Shown here: piece by piece, positions 50,707 to 62,689 of the stretch
Position numbering within the stretch: position 1 is the stretch's first letter
Layout of the letters: the number at the start of each line of letters is the position of its first letter
NCBI GenBank assembly: GCA_028583605.1
Contig: CM053329.1
Span: forward strand, 3,596,001-3,660,000
Reading direction: 5' to 3'
Source of the DNA: Dastarcus helophoroides
Lineage: Eukaryota; Arthropoda; Insecta; Coleoptera; Bothrideridae
Length of the DNA stretch: 64,000 nt
The notes under the pieces: generated by a model
Told to the model about the DNA's origin: nothing
What the model saw: the letters and a program-made list of their open reading frames with translations, nothing else
Databases searched by the model: none
Position numbers and translations under genes: made by a program

Positions 50707-51749
50707 TATATCCTGATAAACTTAGACTCTAAGCAAATTAATGTTAAAAATTTTGAGTCACTTTGAGCGCTCAGGGCAAACATGAAATTCGCGATTTGAA
50801 AACTTTTCTTCGGAACAGAATGAACATTTGTCAGGAGATAACGGCTCGGAGTTTTACAGATAAACTAGGTATTTGTAGGCGTTGTACCATAACCGGTGTT
50901 ATCATATCTATGGTCAGAGTTTTCAAATACATACTTTTATAGGATGTTTTTGCGTTTTCTTTAGCCCTAGGACTTTTACAGAACGTTGGAAAACATCCTC
51001 AACATCTGATTTGTCGGCCTTATCTAAGCAGAAGAATTTTGAATGATCTTCTCAATTTCTTTTTGAGTAATTGATCTAGAAGAGGATTATGTAATGCTGA
51101 ACACCATAAAATACCTTAAATATATACAATTTAATATAATAACAAACTACACATAACAATACCTAATTAGATAAAATTTAAAACTTGTCACACTAATACT
51201 ACCCGGGGGTACACCTGTACTCCAGAAATTTTACAATAAACACAAACACTTGTTGCTGCAGTGACTAAAGCAAATCAATTGACATGTGCATATAAAAGAT
51301 TAGCAGGAACCACAATTTTATGCTGCCGTTTGGCAAAAAATAAAAGAAGTGCTGAGAAAGCCTGGGTTATACCATGTTAAGTAACATCTTTCCAACAAAA
51401 ATTGAAACAGAGAACCAAGGACCAGTCCGTTCCATAAAAAAACCTTTCCAACAGTTTAAAATGTAAATAAGATGCAAAAATCACTTTATTTTTTCTTTCT
51501 AGGTATTGATCCAAAATAGCTACAAACGGTAAAAACATTTAATATCAATTTGATTGAAGGCACCATTATTATGTTTAATTTTTGTAAAAAATATATATTG
51601 TATACACATTGATAGACATCCCTTTTGTGTAATCAAATAAAGCTTTAGCTTCGTCTTAACCTCGCTTGATCTCATATTTTCCTAAAATAACACAATTTTA
51701 CAATTTTAATTGTTTTGGAAGGTAACTAACTACAATAAGTTTGTTTTAG

Positions 51750-51839
51750 ATAAATGCATTTTCACTTCGTTTGCTACACGAACGTTTGGACATAACAGCG
51801 GGAAAAATGTTTTCCATAAATTATGAATTTCTATTTACT
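51750..51839 (+). CDS. gustatory receptor C-terminal exon 3 (second Gr locus)
   Basis: A 90-base exon with acceptor TTTGTTTTAG and donor ACT|GTAAGT, phase 0. It encodes FSLRLLHERLDITAGKMFSI and the start of membrane segment 7, the same pattern as 31137-31226 (F-S-x-x-x-x-H-E, then A-x-G/K). The intron before it holds the 1.4-kb inverted-repeat element at 49338-50706. Confidence 0.87.
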
Positions 51840-51889
51840 GTAAGTTTTTAAATCGCTGGTCACCTTCTACTCAAATAATCTTCTTTTAG

Positions 51890-52018
51890 TATCTGGGAGC
51901 TATTTTACTATACCTTACTGTTCTCATACAGACAAATCCACAAATACAGATAAACTACATTCTCGAAACATGGATTTCAAATACTACTGAAGCAGAGAAT
52001 GAGGAAAATGTCCTGTAA
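51890..52018 (+). CDS. gustatory receptor terminal exon 4 (second Gr locus)
   Basis: Only 50 bases after exon 3, acceptor TTCTTTTAG opens a frame reading YLGAILLYLTVLIQTNP, the family's C-terminal TY-L-x-V-L-x-Q motif (Tyr kept, Thr replaced by Leu). It runs to TAA at 52016-52018 and encodes 42 residues. The acidic tail after the motif is longer than in the first gene. Together with the exons at 48591 and 51750 this completes a Gr C-terminus. Confidence 0.88.
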   Translation, partial: YLGAILLYLTVLIQTNPQIQINYILETWISNTTEAENEENVL

Positions 52019-52979
52019 TAGTCGCCTTATGAACTACAGTCAGCCTCAGTACAATTTTATTATTTAGAATTGTCAATTATTTTAAATTCTTCAGACCATT
52101 TCTCAGGCACATTATGGATAGTCGCGCAGTAAAATACTGAAAGCTCCCAAAAAAATCAAGAAATCGCATTTTATGGTTACAGTGAGAAATAAACCATTTA
52201 AGAAACTATATTTTAATATTTTAGACATTACAACAGAGCTTCACGACCTTTTCTAGGCCGAGACCAAGTATTATTGGTAAAACAAAAAAATGTGTAACCA
52301 AATTTCACGAATAACTAAAATTTGTAAATAACTTTCGCGAACAGGGATAATATAAGTCCACAGAAGGTTTTACTCCTTTACCAAATCGGCAATTAATCAA
52401 CTAATTAGGAGATCGCATTATGCCATTATGTACTAATCATAAATAATTAACAAGATAAGCATCGAAATCATCTGCATTGAGATTTAATTCGATATTGGCG
52501 TTCTTTTGCTTTTTCTTTATTTCTAATTGTTTACAACATCTCGTGGCAATTTTGACTTGTCACAAATAACATTCAATAAACTGGATGCCGACAATGGCCC
52601 CTTATCTCCATTAGGGTTGCCTGATTTCTGGTTAATGTAAATCATTTCGTATAGATTTAAACTCAAAAATTTTAGATTATTTGGACAAAATTAAAATTAA
52701 AACACTTACCTTCTTACTTCTAAGAAAAATATTCCATTTTTGTGTTCTTTTTAATATCCGATTCACGTAAGAATACGACCCCCTAGAACATGAAATGCAA
52801 CACAATATACAAAATTCATGACTAGGAAGGATAATAAATTATGTACGTTGGACAACCCCCCCCCCCCCCCCGATATTATACCCATTAGCCGGAAAGTATC
52901 TGTTTTCAAAATGAGGGGAAAAATTTAAATATCTTTTGGCATAATTTTAATCTTTTTTTATAATCAACATCTCATCTAA
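52019..52979. other. 3' flank of the Gr locus, no gene seen
   Basis: AT-rich with the poly-C tract at 52857. No polyadenylation site could be singled out. Confidence 0.45.
52857..52871. repeat. poly-C tract
   Basis: Fifteen consecutive C in otherwise AT-rich DNA, 110 bases before the near-perfect palindrome. Confidence 0.97.
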
Positions 52980-53450
52980 ATTCTATAATGCACAGACCAA
53001 TAGGTTTGAACATTTATTAGATTCGAAGTTTGGAAACCAAATACCGGTTTCGATCTTGTTAGATCTCGTCAGTTTGGTATATCCAACTCGAATGCTAATA
53101 AATGTTCCGACAAGTAAGTACTAAAACAATCAAAGGCGTCGAGCGAGTGACTCTTTAGTACTACTACCTATTGGTCCATAGAGAAACTATGGCCATCGCC
53201 AACAATGTCGTATGCATACGACATTGTTGGCGATGGCCATAGTTTCTCTATGGACCAATAGGTGGTAGTACTAAAGAGTCACTCGCTCGACGCCTTTGAT
53301 TGTTTTAGTACTTACTTGTCGGAACATTTATTAGCATTCGAGTTGGATATACCAAACTGACGAGATCTAACAAGATCGAAACCGGTATTTGGTTTCCAAA
53401 CCTCGAATCTAATAAATGTTCAAACCTATTGGTCTGTGCCATTATAGAAT
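52980..53450. repeat. near-perfect 471-bp palindrome with no spacer
   Basis: The arms of about 235 bases meet at GTATGCATAC (axis between 53214 and 53215) and differ at only a few positions: one missing G near 52991 and a few substitutions (for example ACTACC/GGTGGT near 53165). The right arm continues into a 150-bp segment that also occurs at 7866-8065, without the second arm. Confidence 0.93.
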
Positions 53451-53605
53451 CCTTGTCTTCTGGGAACTCTCCTAGAGAGCAACCGCTTCGCTAGGTGGCG
53501 CAGTGTTTCAACTGTTGGTAGTTCAGCTACCTTATGATTCACTACACACGCCTGGAGGGCTGCATGAATTTGTAGTCTAGGTTGTGCATTCTTCTTGCAT
53601 ATCTC
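53405..53605 (+). repeat. dispersed repeat, copy 2, joined to the palindrome
   Basis: Matches 7866-8065. On the minus strand 53719-53426 is a 97-codon open frame with an ATG, but I recognise no domain, and the other copy has lost the frame through indels. It may be a fragment of a larger mobile element. Confidence 0.8.
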
Positions 53606-56600
53606 ATCTAAAGTCAACCTAACCTCGTTTGCTATTTGAACAAGCTGTATTTTTAAACTTTTAATAAATGATAACACACAAGCCAACAATTTGCACATGG
53701 GTAGCCTAATTATATCCAAGCCAAAATACCTTTAAGTAACAAATAATTATTTAATGTAGAAGTACCGAGAGCAAGGCACACAGGTCCGAAATGCGATCCA
53801 CATTAGCGAAGATTATTGATTTTTTTTATGTTCTTCTACATTAATTAATTTTTTGGAATCAGTCTCCTTATGTGTTGTTTAATTAATTTCACAATAAAGA
53901 TAATTTTATTGTAAGCAAAGGGATAGCCTAGCCAAGGATACCCTTTATTAAAAACAATTAAATCATTTTTTTTATATCACTCCTTTTATTTGTCGATCAT
54001 GTTAATAGCTAAAAAAAGAAAGAAATAATTTACCTATTGGCTCCAGCAGCAGAATACCAGTATAAACTGAATTAGATATAGACCCTAATATGTTATAATT
54101 AAAATACATATTGAAATAAAGGGAATATAGAAAGAGGAATGGTTTCAAAAAACTAATGCAGTAAAACTTAAAAAAGGGAAGCATTGGTGTGATTAGGGAT
54201 CGAACCCTGGACCTTGATATTATGAGCGGGCGTTGCTATAACTGAGCTACCTACGCTTTGCAAAGCAGTGATTTACTTCCTCCAATTACGTAGCACACTC
54301 TCGGTACCTTCTAGGTTAAATAGCGATTTGTTGATTTTGGTATTACCACATTTTATTAAAAATACATCTCCTTCAAATAATAGCTGATGCTAATTCGACC
54401 TTATCCAGACCTTGGTATTATTGTAAAAATAGTTATTATCAATTAATCTAATGTTGACATTTCTAAAGGGGTGTCCAAAGCTAAAATTTCCTACTCTAAA
54501 CATCAAAAAGTGCTGTATATTGGGTCGCGTTTCAGACTCGTAAGGGTGGTACTTTCATGTGAATTACCCTGTATAGAAGAACTTTGAACAAAAAATCCAC
54601 GAGTAAAGCTGTAAAATTATATCAAAAATCTGAGGTTTATAACGGAAAATTTTAAAAAAATATTTAGGGATTTAAGTTTAAATCCGAAATTTTGAGAAAA
54701 GGTCGCACCTTCTCAACTAAGCTTATAATTTTAGGAACCAGAGTCGAATTTTCTAAACATGTTACAAATTGTGGATTAAACCCCCAGAACTTTAGGCAAA
54801 ATCTCAAAATTTTCAAAAACATTTGAGTTTGTAAAGGAATCTTCCTAAATTTCTGGTTTAGTCTTGAATTTTGGATAAAAATTTAATTTAAAAAATTTGG
54901 ACTTTTAATTCGAATAATCAAGGTTAGAAGGTTAAAATTAAAAAAAAAAATCAAAATTTGAGGTCATATTTTAAAATTAAAAAAAAAATCATGGTTAAAC
55001 CTAAAGTGTTGGAACATTATTTCAATAAATTACAGTTTCTTTGAAATTTTGATTTTCAACCAAAAATTTTGACTAAAATCTTACATTTTATTTTAAAAAT
55101 TAAAAATGTAAAGCTTAAATTCCCAATATTGAGCTCAATTTCTAGGAAAAAATAAATTAAATTTGATTTTTAATACACAATTTTGAGAGAAGGGTCGAAC
55201 TTTAGAAATAAAACTAAAACTTTTATAAAAATTTAAGTTTAAATATGTCAGGTTTAAACTCCCAATATTGATAAAAATTTTCAAGATTTAACTTTTTGTC
55301 CAGAGAGTCAAAACTATAGAAGTCCATTTTCTTCATCAATTTAATGGTTCTTTAAAAGTTTTTACACGTTTTTTTATGTTTTCATTATTTTGTCTGTGAT
55401 TGAAAAACAGCCTCATTCGACGTTTAAAGTTGTGTCTCTGACAGGTTGTGCAAGTTCTGCTATTAATTTTAAACCAACTGTCCGATGAACTAGACTTAAA
55501 ACTTAAACCACAGCCCGGAACTGGATGACAATGCAATATTTTAATCCAATCATGACAATTACTGCGCAAATAAAAAATTCAAGAACCAAATCCTTAGATC
55601 ATATAAATAAATGGAAAAAAACATTCAATCCAAAATAAAGGTCCCAAAAAAAGTAATAGAGGGAATCGGGATCACCAATTTGCGCATACTTCAAATTTAA
55701 AAACGTATGATATTGTCAACATTGACGCTAGAATCGCTTAAGCATCTTTACCACTAACGCCACAATGCAATGGAAACTAGAAATTTATGCATTTTCTCAT
55801 TATTAATTATTTTCAAATCTATACCAAAATTTAACTGCTACACCGAAAGTACTCTTAATATTATTGAAATTAACTGATTTACAGCAAACAAATTCAGTAG
55901 TTTAAGTTTTAAGTACGGTGTAATACTGAATTTTTCTTAAATTCACTTAAATAAAACACATAAATAATGAAAATAGTTTATTACTAAACAAGAAAAATGA
56001 AACTTATGGCAATACGTTACATTTACATATTTATTCGAGTTTTAAAATTTTGCAATAACAGCACATGCAAACTAACCGTGTAAACGCAACTCTTAATATA
56101 CCAAACACATTTAGCATTACCAATCACTAAAGGCAATATGAACTTGCAAATTAGCTTTAAAACATCCCGTTTAGTGTAAAGGGCTTGTATTCTAACTAGT
56201 TGAACGAAGAGAGATGTTCCGGGGCGATAATCAGTGCCGGTGGAAGTTTCAATACTGGTTCATCGCTCTTACAAGGATTAGCCACAACAATTTTATAACG
56301 ATTTGCATTATCTAGATGTTTCTTTAGTTTGTTGATTTAATCACCGTTTTGTGCTATGTGAGGCGAAATAATAACTGGCATTCATTAGTAAACAAATTAG
56401 GTAAAAAAACGGGCTTGATTCGGCAAAGCAGGGGAATATGTTCAGAGGACCTGCAGACGAGATGAGAGATTGAGGAAGAGATATTCCTTAGAGTTCTACA
56501 TGGACAGTGTTCAACTTTCCTGATCTGTATATCGAAACTTAATACGTACATATATAATCCATCAACAACTATCTTTACCTAAAAATATCTTGTTGATAAT

Positions 56601-56714
56601 TAAACAATATCAATGTTGTGAATTTTCGTTTAATTGCTTTTTTCGGTAAAGATAATTGTTTGCATTAAATATGTATTCTTATCTTTGAATACAATTTAAT
56701 TATTATATATATTA
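53606..56714. other. no recognised gene apart from the tRNA-like element
   Basis: 54590-55320 is diverged AAATTTTGAGAAA-type low-complexity DNA. Short minus-strand frames at 55336-55569 and 56354-56551 show no domain. Confidence 0.45.
54185..54256 (-). tRNA. tRNA-Met-derived pseudogene or SINE head
   Basis: On the minus strand the sequence runs GCGTAGGTAGCTCAG (A box), CTCATAAT with a CAU anticodon followed by ATCAAGGTC, then GGTTCGATCCC (B box). The anticodon region closely matches elongator tRNA-Met. Acceptor and anticodon stems do not pair properly, so it is not a working tRNA. A polymerase III-driven SINE or a retro-pseudogene are both possible. Confidence 0.6.
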
Positions 56715-58488
56715 TACCCGGTGTTTTTTTTAGTTGGGAAGTTACCTTTATATGGAGTATCACTTATTATAAAGGCAAACTGATTTTGTCGATGGGGCTA
56801 ATCACAACTAAACTAATTTTAAAAAATGTTTTCAACTTCCTCCCACTTCCAGTTATACCGGAAGTAGACATCAACTTTCTTATTTTAGATAGCAACCCCC
56901 AAATTTTATGCTTTATTTGGATTTTACGTAAAAAAATGGGGTGAGTATGTTTATTGCTACCTCTGATAGTTTTAAAGATATTTCATTTTTTGAAAAAAAA
57001 AATAACAGAAAAGAGGGTTATATTGACTCTTTGTATCTTTTTTATTATTTGCAGTAAAAACATGAAATTTGGGTTGAAATCATGGAATATTGTGGAGACT
57101 ATAATAACGTAATCAGGTTTTACATTTAATACACAGGGTGATGGAAATATTATGATCTTTATTGTTTTTTAAATGAGAACTATATGTTTTTTAATCATTT
57201 TTGGATTCTTCACATAAAAGGAAGAAAAAAGTTATATGACTAATTTTTTAAAACTCTGCACCGTTACAGAGATATAATCCAACTAAAAAAGAAAAATATA
57301 TATTTTTTTCTCTAGTAGCAACTTGGTAGAAAACAAAAGTTTTAAAAATAAAACATAACCACAAGGCCGAATTATTTTAAGTTAAATAACATTTAAAAGA
57401 TAACCGTACAAGACGAATAAGTTTTTGACTAATTGTTAGAATGCTTATTGAAAAATGTTTAGGGAGCCACGAATGTAAGTTTCGTAAAAATGGTTTGTTA
57501 AACAGACTTCTTATTTTTGGAGTAATGGAAATTAACAACAAATGTTCAAGAAAATTCGTCCTTTAACTGTTATGCTGTTAGATTAGAACTCAGGATTTGT
57601 AAGCGTTATATTTTATAATGAAAATCGAAATGGAAATTTTTTTGTGGTTTTTTTTACGACTACTGCATGACAAGCATATTGCTAGGAACAATTCGGAACA
57701 AACATTATTCAATTCAAAATCTTAAAATATGCCTTTAAATGTATTGAATCCGAAGATTGCCTTTGTTGTTCTTGATGTGAATTTTTTGTCAATTATTCTT
57801 TTTTCCTATTACTTATCATGATTAATTCTTTAAGCTTTTATTGCCTACAGTTAATTTCCTACTTGAACAAAAAAGACATATTTGATTTTTTTTTATTTTG
57901 AAATTTATGTAAAATACCTCTGCAACGGCACAAAATTTTAAAAAATAAGTAATATAACTTTTTTTTTCTTTTTATGTGAAGAAGCCAAAAATGATTAAAG
58001 AACATACAGTTTCCATTTAAAAAAACAGAGTTTTTTTGAATAAAACAAAAACAGCAAGGATTATAAAATTTCCATTAACCTGTAGAATCAATGTAAAACC
58101 TTATAATATTTCGTGACTTCTACCCAAATTTCATGTGTTTACTGCAAATAATAAAAAAGATACAGAGTCAAAATAACCTTCTTTTCTGTTAGTTTTTTTC
58201 GAAAAAATGAAATATCTTTAAAACTATCAAAGGTAGCAATAAACATGTATACACAAACTCACCTTATTTTTTTACGTAAAATCTAAATAAAATATAAAAT
58301 TTGGGGGTTGCCATTTAAAATAAGAAAGTTGATGTCTACTTCCGGTATAAGCGGTAGTGGGGGAAGTTGAAAATATTTTTAGAAGATAGTTTAGCTCCGA
58401 TTAGTCCCATCGACAAAATCTGTTTGCCTTTATAATGAGTAGTACTCCATATAAAGGTAACCTCCCAACTAAAAAAAAACACCCGGTA
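56715..58488. mobile_element. long-TIR palindromic element (TACCCGGTGTTTTTTTTAGT)
   Basis: The ends are inverted copies of TACCCGGTGTTTTTTTTAGT. The arms stay matched for about 650 bases: GGAAGTAGACATCAACTTTC at 56860 pairs with its inverse near 58330, and the stretch around 57220 pairs with one near 57975. TA flanks both ends. No coding region was recognised. The right end abuts the P-like transposase remnant at 58687. Confidence 0.83.
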
Positions 58489-58686
58489 TATAATCAAAAT
58501 TATAATATTGATTATCTCGATCCTATGATTGTTCAAAATTTCTTGATTATTAATGTGTCCAAAAATGTGATCACTCAAAAATAACTTTTGGTTAAATTTA
58601 ATGAAAATCAGATCTTCAAAAATTTTACTACTACAGTTCAAATTGTGGAAGTTTTTTCTAAAAGGTCTCTCTACCTCTTTGCATAT

Positions 58687-59945
58687 CTATACTACATGAA
58701 AAGAAGGCATCACTAGTTTCCCTTTATGCTTTATACAAACCAAAGATTTATCTCTCTTTATCTCTTCCATCAAAATCTTTCTGCAAAATTTGCAATGCGA
58801 TGATATTCTCATCTTTGTCACAAAAAACTCAGCAATGTTTTTAACAATATTAAATGCAAATAAACTTAATTGTTCTTTAGTGGCCACGTAGTTATTTCCG
58901 TGTTCATTAATAAGTCAGTCATCCAAATTTATGTCTTCACTTGCCCTGTCACAATGGTAATACGGAATATCCAACTTCGAATATTTAAAATAGATACATC
59001 CTACATATCTTCACAGGAGCCTGACATAAAAATCTCATGCCTAATTAAAGGTCGACGATAAGCACTCTTAAAGTGGTGTGCAGTTGGGTTCGATCTTATA
59101 GCGCTAAAAAATACTTCTAAATGATCTTGACTCAGTTTATAGGTAAGAACGTACTTTAAGTGGTATTTACTCGATCGATTATAAAACCTAAAACCAGTAT
59201 TTCGTTTAAATTCCAAAATAGAAATATCACCGGACTGCAGTTGAAAATAATTTTTACCAGACAACTGACTTTTCCTTCTAGGGCACTCAGATTATCAAGA
59301 GAAATCTTTTGCTTTAAATTACTTTTGGTCCAAACATTTTTGCAGTTTAAAATATCGAACATCTCATTTACATTTTTCCCAAATATGGCTGTATTTTTGC
59401 TATCCTTAAACTTATCGAAATGCTAAGAACAAAAGTAAAAAGTGTCACCAACACTCTTGCTTGACATCTGAGTGGCTAACCGGACATTCATTTTTTCATT
59501 TTGCCAATTTAGATGTCTTCTAGTTAATTTATTGGCAAGTCTTAAACCCTCGTCTTCTTGTTTTTTTTTGCAATAATTTAATTTACTGCCTCTGAATAAG
59601 AGAAGTTTCAATATTAAAATTTTTTAACGTTCCAAATGTATTTGTGACTAATTTTAGGATGTGGCAGACATGTACGAATACAAAAACTTTTTCTTCTGCG
59701 GCAGGATGTATAAACCATAGACTGAAATGTTTTCTTCGGATATCCAAGTTACATTCTAATAACTTGGCCATTGTGACATTACTTTTTGCTCCATCAAATA
59801 TAGCAGAATAGCATATCACACTATTTTCATCCAACAAATGTACACACTGACGAATTAAGTTACATCGTAATTTACTATTAATACAATTTATTAAAAAACT
59901 ATTTTTAACTTTTTTTCTACAAAATGTTAATAATTTACGTCCCAA
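58687..59945 (-). pseudogene. P-element/THAP9-like transposase, C-terminal two-thirds, inactivated
   Basis: Minus-strand fragments fall in the order of P-element/THAP9 transposases: AIFDGAKSNVTMAKLL and EKVFVFVHVCHILKLV with TFGTLKN (59850-59640), then EDEGLRLANKLTRRHLNWQ and MNVRLATQMS (59560-59450), a segment around 59420-59220 with NVNEMFDILNC, then YVLTYKLSQDHLEVFFSAI and HHFKSAYRRPLI (59150-59050), and a Cys-containing tail at 58887-58690. Consecutive pieces are in different frames (breaks near 59600, 59430 and 59260). The THAP finger and N-terminal part are missing upstream of 59945. The element's ends were not identified. Confidence 0.82.
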
Positions 59946-61084
59946 GGGTTTGATTTTCTAAAAAAGCACTTTCCATATTAGGCATTATCCAATTCCTGGT
60001 GCAGTCCTTAATTGAATATACTCAGCAAGTTTAGGTTTCTATATCCAGAGATTTAGGTTATGCATTGGTAGGTCAATAGTTAGCTAAGATATGCTCCTTA
60101 ATATTACCTATAAAATGTATTAAAACAAAACGGTCTAAAATACTATTAAAAAAAATAAATAGGTAACAGCATTAAAACTGTATGTAATCAACTTCCAAAC
60201 TTACAAATAGGTTATGCAATTTCCTGATGTGCTAAATTGAAAGAGTTCGATTTGTTTTGTTTTACATATGAACTCGATAATAGCATCAATATTATTTTAT
60301 TTCTGCTAGCTGCGCAGTCAAAAAAAAACATTTCCATTTGAAGCATAAAATATTCCTGAGTAGGCAGGTATTGATAATATAGCACGATGGATGGCGCAGT
60401 GATATATAAAACACACTTTCCCTTTTATAAAATTAGTTCAGATAAGCAGAATAAAACAAATACGTATTAAGTACTACACAAAAGTTCAACAAAAAAACAC
60501 CATACATTTTCTAATCAGCTATCCAAAGTTACAAACAATATGCACAAAATCATAGTTTGTAAAATTGATAGAAATTTATTTTAAGTAAGGTTGTCAAATA
60601 AGTTTTTAACAACAAAGACTGGACAAAACACTGCAATCGAAACTTAAAAAAAATTTTAAATTTGCAGTCTGTATCTAATATTTGTACTTTTTTTTTGAAT
60701 TGTAAACCTTAAAGCTCAAAATTTCAAGTTTAAAGTCTACATTTCAAAAAAAAGTTAAAAGTTTTATTTCAAATTCAAAATATCAGAATTTCTCATAAAA
60801 TTTTAAGTGTTCGCCACGAATACTAATGTTACCCAAGGAATCCCAATTAACATTTTGAACAATTTTCAAACCTCTATTTCAATTTTAGAATTGCTATTTC
60901 TTCAAAAGAGTGGTTTCCGTAGAAATGTCGAGTTCAACTTTGGAAAAAAGATTTTTTAAAATTGCAACTTTGATTCGAAAGTTTTGCTATTTAATTCGAT
61001 TTTAAGAAGAAATTTGAATTCTTTACTCAAACTTTGTGCTTTTTTAAAAAGATTTGAAATAAAAAATTAAATCTCGAAATACTT
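59946..61084. other. no recognised gene; 5' side of the P-like remnant
   Basis: The missing N-terminal part of the P-like transposase was sought here on the minus strand and not found. 60600-61080 is AAATTTCAAATTTT-type low-complexity sequence. Confidence 0.45.
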
Positions 61085-62345
61085 TTTCTAGGAACTTCTA
61101 CTATCGTTTTCCTCAAGCCGTCTACGAAACCCATCGTCTCCTCCTAAAATCATTTTTGCCGGAGTTTGACCCGTAGTTTCATGAGTTCTCGCGTGATAGG
61201 CATTAGAAATAGTGGTAGTTATCGGTCCCAATCTCTCTAATGCTTGAAAATGACCTTCGTAGGATGTTTCTCAAAGGTCCTGTTAATTCTTTTCACCATT
61301 TCATCAAACTGTGGATGAAGAGGTATCGTTCGAGTTTTCTTTATTCCAAGAAGGCGGAAGACCTCCGATTCGAAGTTTCTTCCTTGGTCCGAGGGCAATT
61401 CCAAGGGAACATTAAATCAACAGATTAAGTTGTCCACAAGAACCCTTGCGATTCTGGTAGCTTCCTGGTTCGGTAACGCGTAAGCTTCAGGCCATTTCCT
61501 GAAATAGTCCATGGCTACCAGAATGTATTTGTTTCCATAGTCTGATGCTGTAAATGATTATGCCACATCGCTTGCAGTTTTTTCAAAATTATACTGCTCC
61601 CACATACTGCTTTAGGGCCCCTTGGATGGTGACACATTTCCGACATTACCGCTCGACGTCCTCCTTGCAGTTAACTCAATAGAACAGTACCCGAATCTTC
61701 TTTAGGGTCTTTTCATTCCTGGATGTCCACCAGAAAGCATAATGTGGACTTCCCACAAACCCCGTGGAATCTTCTCTTGAGGTACCACCATTTTAATTGG
61801 GCCCAAAAATTCTGTCGGAAACTAGTCGGAAACTTTCTGTAGCTTCCAAATATTTTCAAGAGTCCATCCATCTTCTTCCTGGACAGACGTGACCCTTATA
61901 TCCAGCATGTCCTCATGGTCCTCAAATTAATTGCAGTGTCTGCACCCACAAGCTCTTTTGGACAAAGCGTCAGAGTTGCTATGCTGCCGTCCCGGTCGAT
62001 GATGCACTTTAAAGTGATATTGTTGGTTCCTTTCTAATCATCTAGCCGTCTGTCCCTTCGGGTTCTTCATTCGGAGTAACCAAGAAAGCGCCAAATGATC
62101 TGTCCTGATAAGGAACTTCTTGTCTTTTGAAAGTGTTTCACGGCCTTTACTATGGCAAGAAGTTTCTTCCTGGTGGTGCAATAGTTCCTCTCCGGCTTCG
62201 TCAGGATCTTGCTGTAAGATTCCGTGACTCTTTCTTCACCACCTTAAACTTGGGACAGCAAAGCTCCAATGCCGACGTTGCTGGCGTCTGTGTCTAACAC
62301 GAACTTCCCATTCCGCTGAGGATAAGCCAAAATAGTGCTTGTGCA
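61085..62345 (-). pseudogene. Ty3/gypsy retrotransposon pol remnant (RNase H to integrase)
   Basis: On the minus strand, fragments read YPQRNGKFVLDTDASNVG then GALLSQ (RNase H start, near 62300), a degraded middle region, then the integrase core: YILVAMDYFRKWPEAYALP (near 61520), PSDQGRNFESEVFRLLG (near 61380), LHPQFDE (near 61310) and GQTPAKM-like sequence. The order is that of Ty3/gypsy pol. Reverse transcriptase and gag are absent, and there are frameshifts and stops. The break at about 62345 coincides with an LTR in the opposite direction. Confidence 0.85.
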
Positions 62346-62349
62346 CAAT

Positions 62350-62680
62350 TTGTATTAGTAAGTAATTTTCTGGAAAAAATTAAAAATGGGAAGTGGCCGC
62401 AGTAATGAATTATACGGCAGATAAGCGCTCTAGACATTTCCTCGAAAAATCTTATCTGTACGTCCATTCTAGAAACCGGAACGGTACCTATAAATACGCA
62501 GTTATCTTTTTATCAGTTAGTTAATTAAACAGTGAGTTAGTTAGTTGGTTAGTCCGTTAATTAGTCAGTTGGTGAATTAATTAAGTAGATTATTATTGTA
62601 GTGTTTCGAAATCAGTTTGAAAATAAAGTGGTTGCAATTCTCGAAGTATTAATTTTTGAACCAATAACCGGCAACAATAT
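62350..62680 (+). mobile_element. diverged LTR related to the two solo LTRs
   Basis: It shares the layout of 38094-38471: GGCCGC block, GGCAGATAAGCG, TATAAATACGCAG box, then the AGTTAG-rich downstream tract and AATAAAGTGG. The sequence is much diverged and the 5' TGTAACG end is missing. It is in + orientation, opposite to the adjacent pol remnant. Confidence 0.7.
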
Positions 62681-62689
62681 AAAAAGTTA

